Source: Oceanibacterium hippocampi
GTDB lineage: Bacteria; Pseudomonadota; Alphaproteobacteria; Sneathiellales; Sneathiellaceae
Direction of reading: 5' to 3'
Assembly (NCBI RefSeq): GCF_900172325.1
Contig: NZ_FWFR01000001.1
Span: 434,001-498,000 of the forward strand
Length of the DNA: 64,000 bases
Part shown: positions 1 through 9,855 of the stretch, in pieces
Layout: each line of letters opens with the position of its first letter
How positions within the stretch are numbered: the stretch's first letter is position 1
Notes under the pieces: generated by a model
Seen by the model: only the letters and a program-made list of their open reading frames with translations
What the model was told of the DNA's origin: nothing
Databases searched by the model: none
Program-made: the position numbers and the translations under genes

Positions 1-1
1 C

Positions 2-541
2 GACCGCCTGCTGCGGCCGGGGCTGGCATGGCAGGGCACGCTGGTCTGGCGCCGCGTCCCGAGTGGCGAGGAGACGGCCAGCGTCGCATACCGGGCGTAC
101 ATGCTCGATGGCGAGGCGAAACGGCTTGAACTGCGTTACGCCGTCAACGGCGAGTCGCGGTTCCAGTCGATCCCGCTTGAATGGACGCGGCCGGGTTTCG
201 GGGGACGGCGCTGGTGGTTCATCTGCCCGGTATCGGGGCGGCGGGTCTCGACGCTGATGCTGCCGCCCGGCGGCGACCTCTTCGCCGCTCGGCAGGCATG
301 GGGCCTCGCCTACCAGAGCCAGCGCGAAAACGCCTATGACCGCGCCATTAGCCGGGCGCAGAAGATCCGAATGCAACTTGGCGGCGACCCCTCGCTGGCG
401 GCGCCCTTTCCGCTACGGCCGAAGGGAATGCACCGACGCACATACAGGCGGCTGATGTCTATGGCGCTTGCCGCTGAAGAGTGGGGCATGACCGGGATGA
501 TGAACTGGTGTCAGCGCCGCATGGGTGGCCACCCGCTCTGA
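2..541 (+). CDS. hypothetical protein, 5' end outside the window
   Basis: The reading frame is open from base 2 with no start codon before an internal ATG at 101, so the gene begins upstream of the window. About 180 codons are visible. The protein carries a [10 protein letters not shown] segment, then [13 protein letters not shown] and a [11 protein letters not shown] segment. This arrangement resembles a widespread alphaproteobacterial family of unknown function, many of whose members have paired cysteines that could bind metal. Here only the single Cys of WWFICP remains, so a zinc site is doubtful. The C-terminal part is rich in Arg and Met. No function can be assigned. tRNA-Arg follows on the opposite strand. 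Confidence 0.7.
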   Translation, partial: DRLLRPGLAWQGTLVWRRVPSGEETASVAYRAYMLDGEAKRLELRYAVNGESRFQSIPLEWTRPGFGGRRWWFICPVSGRRVSTLMLPPGGDLFAARQAWGLAYQSQRENAYDRAISRAQKIRMQLGGDPSLAAPFPLRPKGMHRRTYRRLMSMALAAEEWGMTGMMNWCQRRMGGHPL

Positions 542-643
542 CGCTGCGGCGACCCGGCACCGATTTCACATCCGCGCGATTGCTATTTGATTGCTGGGTG
601 GAAAGTGAGCGAGCCGGTCAGTTCGCTAAGCCATTGAAAAGAA

Positions 644-720
<77 letters not shown>

Positions 721-733
721 TGAATCGCGCCCT

Positions 734-761
734 GTTTAACGCATGGCCGGGCCCATGGCAA
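734..761 (-). promoter_or_regulatory. possible sigma-70 promoter of tRNA-Arg
   Basis: On the minus strand TTGCCA (761-756) is followed after 16 nt by TTAAAC (739-734), 13 bp upstream of the mature tRNA 5' end. The -35 is good and the -10 is poor, so this is only a candidate. Confidence 0.35.
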
Positions 762-900
762 TCGCCGGCGTATCGATCTTTCACGATCCGCTTTCGGGCA
801 ACTCCGTGACCGGGCGGCAGCGGTCGCGCGCGTTCGCCATGCAATTTAGCAATTGACGATATCTTAACGAATTCGCGCGACCCTGCAGGCGAGGAGGACC

Positions 901-1089
901 GTGTCGGCCATGAAACGGCTGTTTGTCCTTTACGCGACGATCGCGCTCTGCACCTTCCTGGTCCAGGGCATCACGGATCGTTTTGTCGCCCGCTGCGACT
1001 TCGACATGGCAGCCTGCGCGCTTCGCCTGCCCGGCTATTCGGCGAACGCCCTGCTCTGGCCCTATTACTGGCTCAATCACCTCGCATGA
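901..1089 (+). CDS. small membrane or exported protein of unknown function
   Basis: This is a 62-residue ORF. AGGAGG at 892-897 precedes it, with a GTG at 901 (3-nt spacing) and an ATG at 910 (12-nt spacing), so the start is uncertain between the two. The N-terminus is a short basic segment followed by a hydrophobic stretch (LFVLYATIALCTFLV), either a signal sequence or a single membrane anchor. The rest contains two Cys and a Tyr/Trp-rich end (LLWPYYWLNHLA). It lies between the tRNA and the histidine kinase on the plus strand. No family is recognised. Confidence 0.6.
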   Translation: MSAMKRLFVLYATIALCTFLVQGITDRFVARCDFDMAACALRLPGYSANALLWPYYWLNHLA

Positions 1090-1158
1090 ACGGGCATCGT
1101 CCCGAGCCGCCCTCCTTAACGAATCGTCAATCGCCGGTCACCTAACCTCGGACGTGCC

Positions 1159-1349
1159 ATGACAAGCTTTTTCCGTCGCCGCGGCGCGATACCGACTGGG
1201 CCATCGAGATAGCGATCGACGAGACATACCGGCGGGAGCCCGTACTTCGGAAGCCGGTCCTTTCCCGCGCCGACACGAAGACCGCTCCGCCTAGGCGGGG
1301 CGGCGAGGAGACGTCCTATCGCTCCTTCTTCGACGATGCGGATGTCGGC
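1159..1349 (+). other. displaced 5' end of the PAS histidine kinase (apparent frameshift)
   Basis: The kinase frame is open from 1146 and reads protein-like sequence ([18 protein letters not shown], then [12 protein letters not shown], the start of a PAS domain), but it has no ATG, GTG or TTG before 1350. An ATG at 1159 lies one frame away. It reads [10 protein letters not shown] and stops at 1210. Restoring one base in the GC-rich run at about 1173-1190, or in the T5 run at 1168-1172, would join this start to the kinase frame. Either the sequence has a one-base deletion here (error or mutation), or translation uses an unusual start or a frameshift. Confidence 0.5.
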
Positions 1350-3215
1350 ATGTATCGCTCGTCGCCCGACGGGCGCATGCTGATGGCGAACCGGGCGCTG
1401 GTTCAACTCAACGGCTACGATACCGAGCAGGAACTGCTCGACGCGGTCGGCGACATCTCGCGGGAATGGTATGTCGATCCGACCCGGCGGGATGATTTCA
1501 AGCGCCTGCTTGAAACCGAGGGACGGGTTCGCGGCTTCGTTTCCGAGGTCTATCGTCACAAGACACGCGAACGGATCTGGATCACCGAAACCGCCCATTG
1601 CCAGTATGACGCGGACGGGAACACGATTCTCTACCAGGGCACGGTTCAGGACGTGACCGCCCAGGTGACGGCCGAGATCAAGCTGCGCGAGAGCGAGGAG
1701 CGCCTGCGCGACCTGGCGACCACGACGCCGGTGCCACTGTTCGTTACCCGTCTGTCGGACGGTGAGCTTCTCTATGCCAACGACCAGGTCGGGCCGGCCT
1801 TCGGACTGGCGCCCGACGAGATGGTCGGTCGGCGGATCAGCGACTTCTATGTCGATCATGCCGACCGCAAGGCCATGCTGGAGCGCCTGAACGAGGAAGA
1901 GCATCTGACCGGCGTCGAGATCCGCTTCCGGCGCGCCGACGGCAGCGAGATCATCGCGATCAACTCCATGACCCGGACGCACTATTACGGCGTACCCGCG
2001 ATCATCGGCAGCTTCATCGACATCACCGATCGCCGACGCAGCGAGGCCTCGGCCAGGGAGACCCGCCGCCGGCTCGCCGCGCATCTGGAAAGCACGCCGC
2101 TCATCGCCATCGCCTGGGACATGGAACTGAGGACGACCGAATGGAACCGGGCGGCCGAGCGGATCTTCGGTTACAGCCGCGCCGAGGTCATCGGACGCAA
2201 CATCTTCGAACTGATCGTCCCGCCGGATGCGCGTGATCAGGTCTACCGCATGCTGCGATCCATCATGCAGGACGGTTCCGATGCGGAAAGCACCAATGCC
2301 AACGTCACCAAGGACGGGCGCACCATCATCTGCCAGTGGAACAACAACCGGCTGCTCGACACCGACGGCAACCCGATCGGCGTGGCGGCGATCGCCCAGG
2401 ACGTGACCGAGAGCGAGCGGGCGCGCGAGGAACTGCGCCAGGCCAAGGAACTGGCCGAGAGCGCAAGCCGCGCCAAGAGCGACTTCCTGGCGAACATGAG
2501 CCACGAGCTCCGCACGCCGCTGAACGCGATCATCGGTTTCTCGGAGGTCCTGAAGAACGAGCTCGTCGGGCCGATCGGCTCACGGAAATACCTCGAGTAT
2601 GCCGAAGACATTCATGACAGCGGCAGCCACCTTCTCGGCGTCATTAACGACATCCTCGACATGTCGAAGATCGAGGCCGGGAAGACCCAGCTCCTCGAAA
2701 GCGAGTTCGAGGCCCTGCATGCGATCGAGCCCTGCATCCGCCTGGTCCGGGAACGGGCCGAGGCGAAGGCACTGACCCTCGAGGTCAACGATCGGAGCAA
2801 CGGCATGCTCCTCTGGGCGGACGAACGGCTGTTCCGCCAGATCATGCTGAACCTGATGACCAATGCGGTGAAATTCACACCCGATCACGGCCGGATCGAC
2901 GTCTCGCTGGCCCCCGGACGCGAGGGCGGGCTGATGGTCCGGGTGACCGACAACGGCATCGGGATTGCCGCAAGGGACCTGCAGAAGGTCATGGAGCCCT
3001 TCGGCCAGGCCGAATCCAGCTTCACGCGCTCATTCGAGGGCACCGGCCTTGGCCTGCCGCTCGTCAAGTCGCTGATCGAGCTACACGGCGGCCACTTCGA
3101 GCTGGAAAGCGAACTGCATGTCGGCACCGTCGCGACCGTCGTCTTCCCGGGGGAACGGCTGCGCCCGCCGCACAAGGCGCAGATTCACAGTTTCAGCCGC
3201 GTCAGCGGCGGGTGA
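1350..3215 (+). CDS. multi-PAS sensor histidine kinase (N-terminus incomplete as read)
   Basis: The visible frame encodes 621 residues. There are three PAS/PAC sensor modules at roughly 1-100, 115-230 and 240-350. A HisKA domain follows with the phospho-acceptor in [10 protein letters not shown] (His385). The HATPase has an N box (NLMTNAVKF), a G1 box (DNGIGIA) and a G2 box (GTGLGLP). No transmembrane segment or receiver domain is seen, so it is probably cytoplasmic and signals to a separate response regulator. The first ATG lies inside the first PAS domain, so the true start is upstream (see 1159-1349). No response regulator gene is nearby. Its last 14 bp overlap the convergent ABC ATPase gene. 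Confidence 0.9.
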   Translation: MYRSSPDGRMLMANRALVQLNGYDTEQELLDAVGDISREWYVDPTRRDDFKRLLETEGRVRGFVSEVYRHKTRERIWITETAHCQYDADGNTILYQGTVQDVTAQVTAEIKLRESEERLRDLATTTPVPLFVTRLSDGELLYANDQVGPAFGLAPDEMVGRRISDFYVDHADRKAMLERLNEEEHLTGVEIRFRRADGSEIIAINSMTRTHYYGVPAIIGSFIDITDRRRSEASARETRRRLAAHLESTPLIAIAWDMELRTTEWNRAAERIFGYSRAEVIGRNIFELIVPPDARDQVYRMLRSIMQDGSDAESTNANVTKDGRTIICQWNNNRLLDTDGNPIGVAAIAQDVTESERAREELRQAKELAESASRAKSDFLANMSHELRTPLNAIIGFSEVLKNELVGPIGSRKYLEYAEDIHDSGSHLLGVINDILDMSKIEAGKTQLLESEFEALHAIEPCIRLVRERAEAKALTLEVNDRSNGMLLWADERLFRQIMLNLMTNAVKFTPDHGRIDVSLAPGREGGLMVRVTDNGIGIAARDLQKVMEPFGQAESSFTRSFEGTGLGLPLVKSLIELHGGHFELESELHVGTVATVVFPGERLRPPHKAQIHSFSRVSGG

Positions 3216-4245
3216 GCTGCAGGAAGGCGTCTTCCAGGTCCGCCTCCTCGGTCGACAGGTCGACGATCTCCAGGCCGGCCGCCTGGACCCGGGACAGCAC
3301 CTCGCCGATCGCGGTCGCGCTGGGCCGGTAGTCGAGCTTCACGATATTCGGATCCGGCAGGCTCGCGCCGAGCGTGGCAAGCCCCTCCGGCAAGATCTCG
3401 AGCGGCTCGCGGATCCTGATCTTCAGGCTCTTGCTGTCGAGGCGCTGGACCAGTGTCTCGGTCCGCTCGCAGGCGACCACCTTGCCGCGGTCGATGATCG
3501 CGATCCGGTCGCAGAGCTGCTCGGCCTCCTCGAGATAGTGGGTGGTCAGCAGGACGGTGACGCCGCCGACATTCAGTTCCCGGATATATTCCCAGAGCTG
3601 CTGGCGCAGCTCGACATCGACGCCGGCGGTCGGCTCGTCGAGGATCAGCACGGCGGGCCGGTGAACCATCGCCTTGGCGACGAGCAGGCGCCGACGCATG
3701 CCGCCCGACAGCGAGCGCGCATAGGATTCCGCCTTGTCGGTCAGGCCCATGGCGGCGAGGATCCGGTCGGTCTGCCGTTCCGACTTGCGAACGCCGTACA
3801 GCCCGGCCTGGAATTCCATCGCCGCGCGCGGCGTGAAGAACGGGTCGATATTCAGTTCCTGCGGAACCACGCCGATCGCCCGGCGCGCCGCCCGCATCTC
3901 GCGATCGATGTCGTGGCCGGCGATACGCACGCTGCCCTCGGTACGGGCGACCAGCCCGGCGAGGATATTGATGAAGGTCGACTTGCCGGCACCGTTCGGG
4001 CCGAGCAGCGCGAAGAATGAGCCTGCGGGAATGCTGAGATCGACACCGTCGAGGGCCGTCACCGGGCCCCGTCCGCCGCTGCCGCGATAGACCTTGCGAA
4101 GTCCGCGCACCTCGATCGCCGGCACGGCCTCGGCCGGCGCCTTCGCGGTTATGCTGTCGCCCGTCGCCGGGCGGCCGGTCTCGTTTCGCATGACATTCGC
4201 TGAAAAAAGGGGGGCTTCGCAGTTGCGTGCGGACCGCCAATGCAT
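3202..4245 (-). CDS. ABC-2 type transporter ATP-binding protein
   Basis: The 347-residue ATPase has Walker A (GPNGAGKS), signature LSGGMRRR, Walker B (AVLILDEPT) and a switch His (TTHYLEEAE). A C-terminal extension resembles the DrrA/YadG class that drives drug, lipid or polysaccharide export with an ABC-2 permease. The start at 4245 has AGGCGG five bases upstream. A second ATG at 4191 would give a more usual N-terminus but lacks a clear ribosome site. The first 45 residues are low in similarity and may be non-conserved. No permease gene adjoins it on either side, so its partner must be encoded elsewhere. Confidence 0.9.
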   Translation of the reverse strand: MHWRSARNCEAPLFSANVMRNETGRPATGDSITAKAPAEAVPAIEVRGLRKVYRGSGGRGPVTALDGVDLSIPAGSFFALLGPNGAGKSTFINILAGLVARTEGSVRIAGHDIDREMRAARRAIGVVPQELNIDPFFTPRAAMEFQAGLYGVRKSERQTDRILAAMGLTDKAESYARSLSGGMRRRLLVAKAMVHRPAVLILDEPTAGVDVELRQQLWEYIRELNVGGVTVLLTTHYLEEAEQLCDRIAIIDRGKVVACERTETLVQRLDSKSLKIRIREPLEILPEGLATLGASLPDPNIVKLDYRPSATAIGEVLSRVQAAGLEIVDLSTEEADLEDAFLQLTRR

Positions 4246-4352
4246 ATCATCCGCCTGATCGGCCGGTCAATCGCGACCGCCGCCGGACCAGGCCTCCGAC
4301 ACCAGTCGCCGGGCCACGTCAGAGTGTGTCGACGGCAAAGGACCGAAACACC

Positions 4353-4529
4353 ATGGAACCGCCCGAAATCATCGAAGTCGAAGCGCTGCGCGTCCCCTGC
4401 GACGGGGGCGGAACGCTCGGCCACCCGCGCGTCTTTCTCAATCTCGGCAACGACCACAAGGTCGACTGCCCCTATTGCGGACGCCGATTCGTGCTGAAGG
4501 AAGGCGCCGACGTCGGCGCCCATCACTGA
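4353..4529 (+). CDS. zf-CHCC zinc-finger protein (NDUFS6-like)
   Basis: This is a 58-residue protein. A CDGGG turn, GHPRVFLNL and CPYCGRRFVL supply the C-H-C-C ligands of the zf-CHCC family, which is related to the mitochondrial complex I subunit NDUFS6. The ATG at 4353 has AAAGGA about ten bases upstream. A longer open frame from 4227 has no family support. By homology it may be a small zinc-binding accessory protein of respiratory complex I, but nothing in the neighbourhood confirms that. It is followed closely by polA on the same strand. Confidence 0.85.
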   Translation: MEPPEIIEVEALRVPCDGGGTLGHPRVFLNLGNDHKVDCPYCGRRFVLKEGADVGAHH

Positions 4530-4572
4530 ACCCGTTCCCGGTGTCGCCGGGCGGCGGCCGACAAGAGGCAAC

Positions 4573-7434
4573 ATGATCGCAACGGACGCTGCCCGTCATC
4601 GCATCTACCTGGTTGACGGCTCGGGCTACATTTTCCGGGCCTACTATGCCCTGCCGCCGCTGACCCGGCCGGACGGCACGCCGGTCGGCGCGGTACTCGG
4701 TTTCTGCAACATGCTGCAGAAGCTGATCGACGACACCAAGGTCGACGGCTCGGTCAGCCACCTGGCGGTGGTCTTCGATTCAGCCCGGAAGACATTCCGG
4801 AACGACATCTACCCGGAATACAAGGCGAACCGGGAGGCGGCGCCGGAGGACCTGGTGCCGCAATTCTCGCTGATACGCGACGCGACGCGGGCCTTCAGCG
4901 TGCACTCGATCGAGCGCGAGGGCTACGAGGCCGACGATATCATCGCCACCTTCGTCGCACGGGCCCGGACGATCGGGGCCGAGGTCGTGATCGTTTCCTC
5001 CGACAAGGACCTGATGCAGCTCGTCGGCGACGGCGTCACCATGCTCGACCCGATGAAGAACCGGATCGTCGACCTCCCGGAGGTGCTGGAGAAATTCGGT
5101 GTGGCCCCCGACCGCGTGGTCGACGTGCAGTCGCTCGCCGGCGATTCGACCGACAACGTCCCGGGGGTTCCCGGCATCGGCATCAAGACCGCGGCCCAGC
5201 TGATCAACGAATACGGCGACCTCGAGAGCCTGCTCGCCCGGGCCGCCGAGATCAAGCAGCCGAAGCGGCGCGAGAATCTGATCGCCTTCGCCGAGCAGGC
5301 GCGGATCAGCCGGCAGCTGGTCGCGCTGGCCGCCGACGTTCCGCTGGAGGAGGGCTTCGACGGCCTGCTGGTCGCCGATCCCGATCCGGCGACCCTCGAA
5401 GGCTTCCTCGCCGAGAACGGCTTCAAGGCGCTGCTGGCGAAGGTGCGCAGCCGCAACGGGTCGCCGGCCGGGGCACTTCCGGCGGCCGCTCCGCCGGCGG
5501 GCAGCGATCCGGACCCTGTCGCCGGCGCCGCGGCGCCATCAGGCGGCGACGAGGCGCCCGCGCCATCCGACAGCGTCTACGAGCTGGTCCAGGATACCGG
5601 CGCGCTCAGGCGCTGGATCGCCGCTGCCTCGAAGGCCGGCGTTGTCGCCGTCGATACCGAGACCACGTCGCTCGACGCCATGCGGGCCGAGCTTGTCGGC
5701 GTGTCGCTGAGCGCCGAGACCGGGCGCGCCTGCTACATCCCGCTTGGCCATGTCGCGCCGGCGCCCACCGGCGAACTGGCCTTCGACGGGGGCGACAGCT
5801 CGATGCCGGAGGCGCCGAAGCAGATCGACCGGGACGAGGCCCTGGCGCTGCTCAAACCGATGCTCGAGGACCCGGCGATCCTCAAGGTCGGCCAGAACCT
5901 GAAGTACGACCTGCTGGTCCTGCGCCGCTACGGCGTCGACATCCGGCCGTTCGATGACACCATGCTGCTGTCGTTCACCCTCGACGCCGGCCGGCACGGC
6001 CATGGCATGGACGAGCTGTCGGAACTTCACCTCGCCCACAAGCCGATCGCCTTCAAGGATGTCGCCGGCAGCGGCAAGGCGATGAAGAGCTTCGCCGAGG
6101 TGCCGCTCGAACGGGCCTGCGACTACGCCGCCGAGGATGCGGACGTGACGCTCCGGCTCTTCCAGGTGCTGAAGCCCCGCCTGGCAACCGAGCATCTGGC
6201 GACCGTCTACGAGACGATCGAGCGCCCCCTGGCGCCCGTCCTCGTCGCGATGGAGGCTGCCGGAATCAAGATCGATTCCGGACAGCTCACCGCGTTGTCG
6301 TCCGATTTCGCGGGACGGATCGCCGAATACGAGAAGGAGATCCACGCGCTTGCCGGCGACGCCTTCAATGTCGGTTCACCGAAGCAGCTCGGCGAGATCC
6401 TGTTCGACCGGATGGGCCTTGAGGGCGGCAAGAAAGGCCGGAACGGCGCCTGGTCGACCGATGCCAACGTGCTGGAGAAGCTTGCCGCGGAGGGCCACGA
6501 GCTGCCCGCCCGCGTACTCGACTGGCGTCAGCTAGCCAAGCTGAAGAGCACCTACACGGACGCGCTTCAGAACCAGATAAACCCGCAGACAGGCCGCGTG
6601 CATACCTCCTTCGCGATGGCTGCGGCGGCGACCGGCCGGCTCGCCTCGACCGATCCGAACCTGCAGAACATCCCGGTTCGCACCGCCGAAGGCCGCAAGC
6701 TCCGCCGGGCCTTCATCGCCGAACCGGGCCACAAGCTGATCTCCGCCGACTACTCGCAGATCGAGCTCCGGCTGCTCGCCCATATCGCCGATATCGGATC
6801 GCTCAAGGCTGCCTTCCGCGATGGCCTCGACATTCATGCGATGACCGCCTCCCAGGTCTTCGGCGTGCCGATCGAGGGCATGGATCCGAGCGTCCGCCGT
6901 TCGGCCAAGGCGATCAATTTCGGCATCATCTACGGGATCAGCGCCTTCGGTCTCGCCCAGCAGCTCGGCGTGCCGCAGCGGCAGGCGCGCGACTACATCG
7001 ACGCCTATTTCGAGAAATATCCCGGGATCCGCGCCTACATGGACCGGACCAAGGAATTCTGCCACCACCACGGCTATGTCGAGACGGTGTTCGGCCGGCG
7101 CTGTCACATCGGCGGGATCAACGACCGGAACCCGGCCAGGCGTGGCTTCTCGGAGAGAGCGGCGATCAACGCCCCGATCCAGGGCTCGGCCGCCGACATC
7201 ATCAAGCGCGCGATGATCCGCATGCCGGAGGCGCTGGCGGCCGCCGGCCTGAAGGCGCGGATGCTGCTCCAGGTCCATGACGAACTGATCTTCGAGGCGC
7301 CCGAGGCGGAAGCCGAGGCGACCGCGGCACTGGTCACCAGCGTCATGGAGAAGGCGGCTCTGCCGGCCCGCGCGCTCAGCGTGCCGCTGACCGTCGATGC
7401 CGGGATCGGGGACAACTGGGGCGAGGCGCACTAG
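4573..7434 (+). CDS. polA: DNA polymerase I
   Basis: The 953-residue protein is full length for bacterial Pol I. Residues 1-290 are the 5'-3' exonuclease/flap domain (GSGYIFRAYYALPP, YKANR, VVIVSSDKDL, VPGVPGIGIKTA). An Ala/Pro-rich linker at about 297-340 follows. The 3'-5' proofreading domain keeps its acidic residues (VDTETTSLD, NLKYDLLVL, YAAEDADVT), so proofreading should be active. The polymerase domain has motif A (ADYSQIELR), motif B (RRSAKAINFGIIYG) and motif C (VHDELIFE). It acts in Okazaki fragment maturation and repair synthesis. The ATG has AGAGG upstream, and 43 bp separate it from the zinc-finger gene. Confidence 0.98.
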   Translation: MIATDAARHRIYLVDGSGYIFRAYYALPPLTRPDGTPVGAVLGFCNMLQKLIDDTKVDGSVSHLAVVFDSARKTFRNDIYPEYKANREAAPEDLVPQFSLIRDATRAFSVHSIEREGYEADDIIATFVARARTIGAEVVIVSSDKDLMQLVGDGVTMLDPMKNRIVDLPEVLEKFGVAPDRVVDVQSLAGDSTDNVPGVPGIGIKTAAQLINEYGDLESLLARAAEIKQPKRRENLIAFAEQARISRQLVALAADVPLEEGFDGLLVADPDPATLEGFLAENGFKALLAKVRSRNGSPAGALPAAAPPAGSDPDPVAGAAAPSGGDEAPAPSDSVYELVQDTGALRRWIAAASKAGVVAVDTETTSLDAMRAELVGVSLSAETGRACYIPLGHVAPAPTGELAFDGGDSSMPEAPKQIDRDEALALLKPMLEDPAILKVGQNLKYDLLVLRRYGVDIRPFDDTMLLSFTLDAGRHGHGMDELSELHLAHKPIAFKDVAGSGKAMKSFAEVPLERACDYAAEDADVTLRLFQVLKPRLATEHLATVYETIERPLAPVLVAMEAAGIKIDSGQLTALSSDFAGRIAEYEKEIHALAGDAFNVGSPKQLGEILFDRMGLEGGKKGRNGAWSTDANVLEKLAAEGHELPARVLDWRQLAKLKSTYTDALQNQINPQTGRVHTSFAMAAAATGRLASTDPNLQNIPVRTAEGRKLRRAFIAEPGHKLISADYSQIELRLLAHIADIGSLKAAFRDGLDIHAMTASQVFGVPIEGMDPSVRRSAKAINFGIIYGISAFGLAQQLGVPQRQARDYIDAYFEKYPGIRAYMDRTKEFCHHHGYVETVFGRRCHIGGINDRNPARRGFSERAAINAPIQGSAADIIKRAMIRMPEALAAAGLKARMLLQVHDELIFEAPEAEAEATAALVTSVMEKAALPARALSVPLTVDAGIGDNWGEAH

Positions 7435-7487
7435 CCGGCCCCGCCTCGCGGGTCAGCGGGCGCGAACGCGGGACAGGCGGAATGGCC

Positions 7488-8474
7488 TCAGAGCAGGCCC
7501 TGCAGGACGCGGTCGGGCGGTGTATGGCCGTCGACGAAGGTCTTGATGTTGATGATGACCTTCTCGCCCATGTCGATCCGGCCCTCGATCGTCGCCGAGC
7601 CCATATGGGGCAGCAGCACGACCTGGGGAAGCTCCAGAAGCTTGGGATTCACCGCCGGCTCGTGCTCGAACACGTCGAGACCGGCGCCGGACAGGTCGCC
7701 CGCCCGCAGCATCCGGGTCAGTGCGTTCTCGTCGATGACCTCGCCGCGCGCGGTATTGACGATATAGGCATGCGGCTGGAGCAGTTTCAGCCGCCGCGCC
7801 GAAAGCAGGTGGTAGGTCGCCGGCGTATGCGGGCAGTTGATCGAGATGATGTCCATCCGCGCCAGCATCTGGTCGAGGCTTTCCCAGTAGGTCGCCTCGA
7901 ATTCCTGCTCGACCGACTCGGGCAGCCGGTTGCGGTTGTGGTAATGGATCGAGAGGTTGAAGGCCTGGGCGCGGCGGGCGACCGCCTGGCCGATCCGGCC
8001 CATGCCGATGATCCCGAGCCGCTTGCCCGAGATCCGGCGTCCGAGCATGCCGGTCGGCGACCAGCCGGTCCATTCCCCGGTCCGCATCATGCGTTCGCCT
8101 TCCGCGAGCCGACGCGGCACCGCGAGGATCAGCGCCATCGTCATATCGGCGGTGTCCTCGGTCAGGACGCCCGGCGTGTTGGTCACGGTGATGCCCCGCT
8201 GGCGCGCCGTCGCGAGGTCGATGTGGTCGACGCCGGTACCGAAATTCGCGATCAGGCGGAGATTGGGGTTGGCCTGGGACAGGATCTTCGCGTCGACCCG
8301 GTCGGTGACGGTCGGCACCAGGATGTCGGCCTTGCGGACGGCTTCGATCAGGTCGTTCTGGCTGAGCGGCGTATCGTCGAGATTGAGGCGCGTATCGAAC
8401 AGCTCCATCATCCGCGTCTCGATCGCGTCGGGGAGCTTGCGGGTGACGATAACGAGCGGCTTCTTCTGCGACAT
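7488..8474 (-). CDS. D-2-hydroxyacid dehydrogenase (glyoxylate reductase-like)
   Basis: The 328-residue protein has the D-isomer 2-hydroxyacid dehydrogenase fold. The Rossmann motif is GIIGMGRIGQ. The catalytic Arg is in NTARGEV, Glu in VFEHEP and His in LLPHMGSA. The TNTPGVLT loop is typical of the glyoxylate/hydroxypyruvate reductase group, so it probably reduces glyoxylate or hydroxypyruvate with NAD(P)H in the cytosol. Substrate cannot be fixed from sequence alone. It converges on polA, with 53 bp between the two stops, and diverges from the SH3 gene. Confidence 0.88.
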   Translation of the reverse strand: MSQKKPLVIVTRKLPDAIETRMMELFDTRLNLDDTPLSQNDLIEAVRKADILVPTVTDRVDAKILSQANPNLRLIANFGTGVDHIDLATARQRGITVTNTPGVLTEDTADMTMALILAVPRRLAEGERMMRTGEWTGWSPTGMLGRRISGKRLGIIGMGRIGQAVARRAQAFNLSIHYHNRNRLPESVEQEFEATYWESLDQMLARMDIISINCPHTPATYHLLSARRLKLLQPHAYIVNTARGEVIDENALTRMLRAGDLSGAGLDVFEHEPAVNPKLLELPQVVLLPHMGSATIEGRIDMGEKVIINIKTFVDGHTPPDRVLQGLL

Positions 8475-8690
8475 CTTTGGTGCTCCGGCTCCCGGTCCGC
8501 GGCGTTACCGCGACAATCACTTGTTCCGGCCCACGACCGGAGGCGCCTCTGTCTAGCAGATCGTCCGCGGGGTGACAATTGGACCGGCGCAAGCTTTCTG
8601 CCCAGCCTTGACCACTGAGCCTCCGGCGCGGCATAACCGCCAGCGACGGCCCGCAGCGCCGGCTGCATCCCCTATCGAATCCGAGCGCCG

Positions 8691-9185
8691 ATGCCGAACC
8701 GCTTTATCCTCCTGTTGCTTGCAATCCTGGTCGCGTCCCTGTCCGGCCTGCCCGGCGCGAATCCCGCGCATGCCGAGGGCAAGCTGCCGCGCTTCGCCTC
8801 GCTCGGCTCGGACAAGGTCAACGTGCGGACCGGCCCGGGCAAGCGCTACCCGATCCAGTGGGTCTATGTTCGGGAAGGCCTGCCGGTCGAGATCATCGCC
8901 GAGTTCGAGCAATGGCGGAAGATTCGCGACGAGGAGGGCGACGAAGGCTGGGTCCATTCGAGCCTTCTCAGCGGCCGCCGCATGGTGACCTTCACCGAGA
9001 CGGTGCGGGCGATGCGCCTGAAGGCCGATGCGGCGTCGCTGCCGGTGCTGTTTGCCCAGCCCGGCGTGCTGGCCGAACTGGAACGCTGCGACGGAGCCTG
9101 GTGCGCGGTCGCGGTCGGCGACCAGCATGGCTATGCCCGCCGCGAGCATCTCTGGGGCTTGCTTCCGGACGAGCGTTTCGATTGA
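8691..9185 (+). CDS. exported SH3-domain protein
   Basis: The 164-residue protein begins with a signal peptide (MPNRFILLLLAILVASLSG, likely cleavage after AHA at residue 28). Two bacterial SH3-like modules follow. The first holds the VNVRTGPGKRYPIQWVY and GWVHSSLL elements. The second, around residues 105-160, holds ERCDGAWCAVAVGDQHGYA and ends in HLWG. Such proteins usually bind peptidoglycan or other envelope ligands in the periplasm. The two Cys in the second module could form a disulfide. It is monocistronic as far as can be seen. Confidence 0.85.
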   Translation: MPNRFILLLLAILVASLSGLPGANPAHAEGKLPRFASLGSDKVNVRTGPGKRYPIQWVYVREGLPVEIIAEFEQWRKIRDEEGDEGWVHSSLLSGRRMVTFTETVRAMRLKADAASLPVLFAQPGVLAELERCDGAWCAVAVGDQHGYARREHLWGLLPDERFD

Positions 9186-9239
9186 GCCCCGGCTGGCCGC
9201 CGGAGCCCATCGTTCCGGTACCGCAACAGGCTGACTGGA

Positions 9240-9827
9240 TCAGTCGAAATCTTCGGCCAGGCGGGCGCGTGTCACCGGGGTAAGCACGGCGCGGTGGCCG
9301 TAGGCGGGGTGCGAGATATCGAGCCCGATCTCGCCCTCACCGCTCCGGAAGGCGGCGATCTGCGCCTTGCTGAACGGAAAATGCAGGAAATGCACCGAGG
9401 AGGTCTTGCCGCTTTCCTTGGTCCGCTCGACATCCTCCTCCGGGATCGCCGCGACCCGCTCGCCGGCGACCAGGAAAGCGACACGATCCTCGATCCCGCC
9501 GAGTGCGTCGAGGACCCGCTTGCGACGGCGTTCGTCCTCGACCTCGATCATCATCGTCGCGATCAGTTCGCTACCGTTCGGGATCATCGTCGAATAGGCG
9601 GCGAGCTCGTCGGCAATCTGTGCCTCGCCGCCGCGCTCGATATAGAGCATCTCGTGAATCTGCAGCCACATGCTGTCGAAATTCTCGAAATAGAAGGTGA
9701 TGTCGGGCCCGACATGGACCCGCCGCTCGCGCTTGACAGGCAGGATGCGCGCCTTGTGCTGCTTCCGCTCGGCGGCATAGGTCTCGATCGGGATGATATC
9801 GTCCCGGGTCAGGGTCCGTGACGGCAT
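9240..9827 (-). CDS. DUF3501 family protein
   Basis: The 195-residue protein starts at the ATG at 9827, with GAGGAAG seven bases upstream. The open frame before it is a shadow extension. Recognisable DUF3501 features are an N-terminal DDIIPIETYAAERKQHK, then VGPDITFYFENFDSMWLQIHEM. The biochemical role is unknown. In many proteobacteria this family sits beside a rubrerythrin and a CCG-type iron-sulfur protein, as here. It is 28 bp downstream of the iron-sulfur gene and almost certainly co-transcribed with it. Confidence 0.88.
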   Translation of the reverse strand: MPSRTLTRDDIIPIETYAAERKQHKARILPVKRERRVHVGPDITFYFENFDSMWLQIHEMLYIERGGEAQIADELAAYSTMIPNGSELIATMMIEVEDERRRKRVLDALGGIEDRVAFLVAGERVAAIPEEDVERTKESGKTSSVHFLHFPFSKAQIAAFRSGEGEIGLDISHPAYGHRAVLTPVTRARLAEDFD

Positions 9828-9855
9828 GATGACTTCCTCGTCGGTCCAGCGGAGT

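Noticed and set aside
1116-2504. 462-residue minus-strand open frame
   Set aside because: Antisense to the PAS kinase; no motif found.
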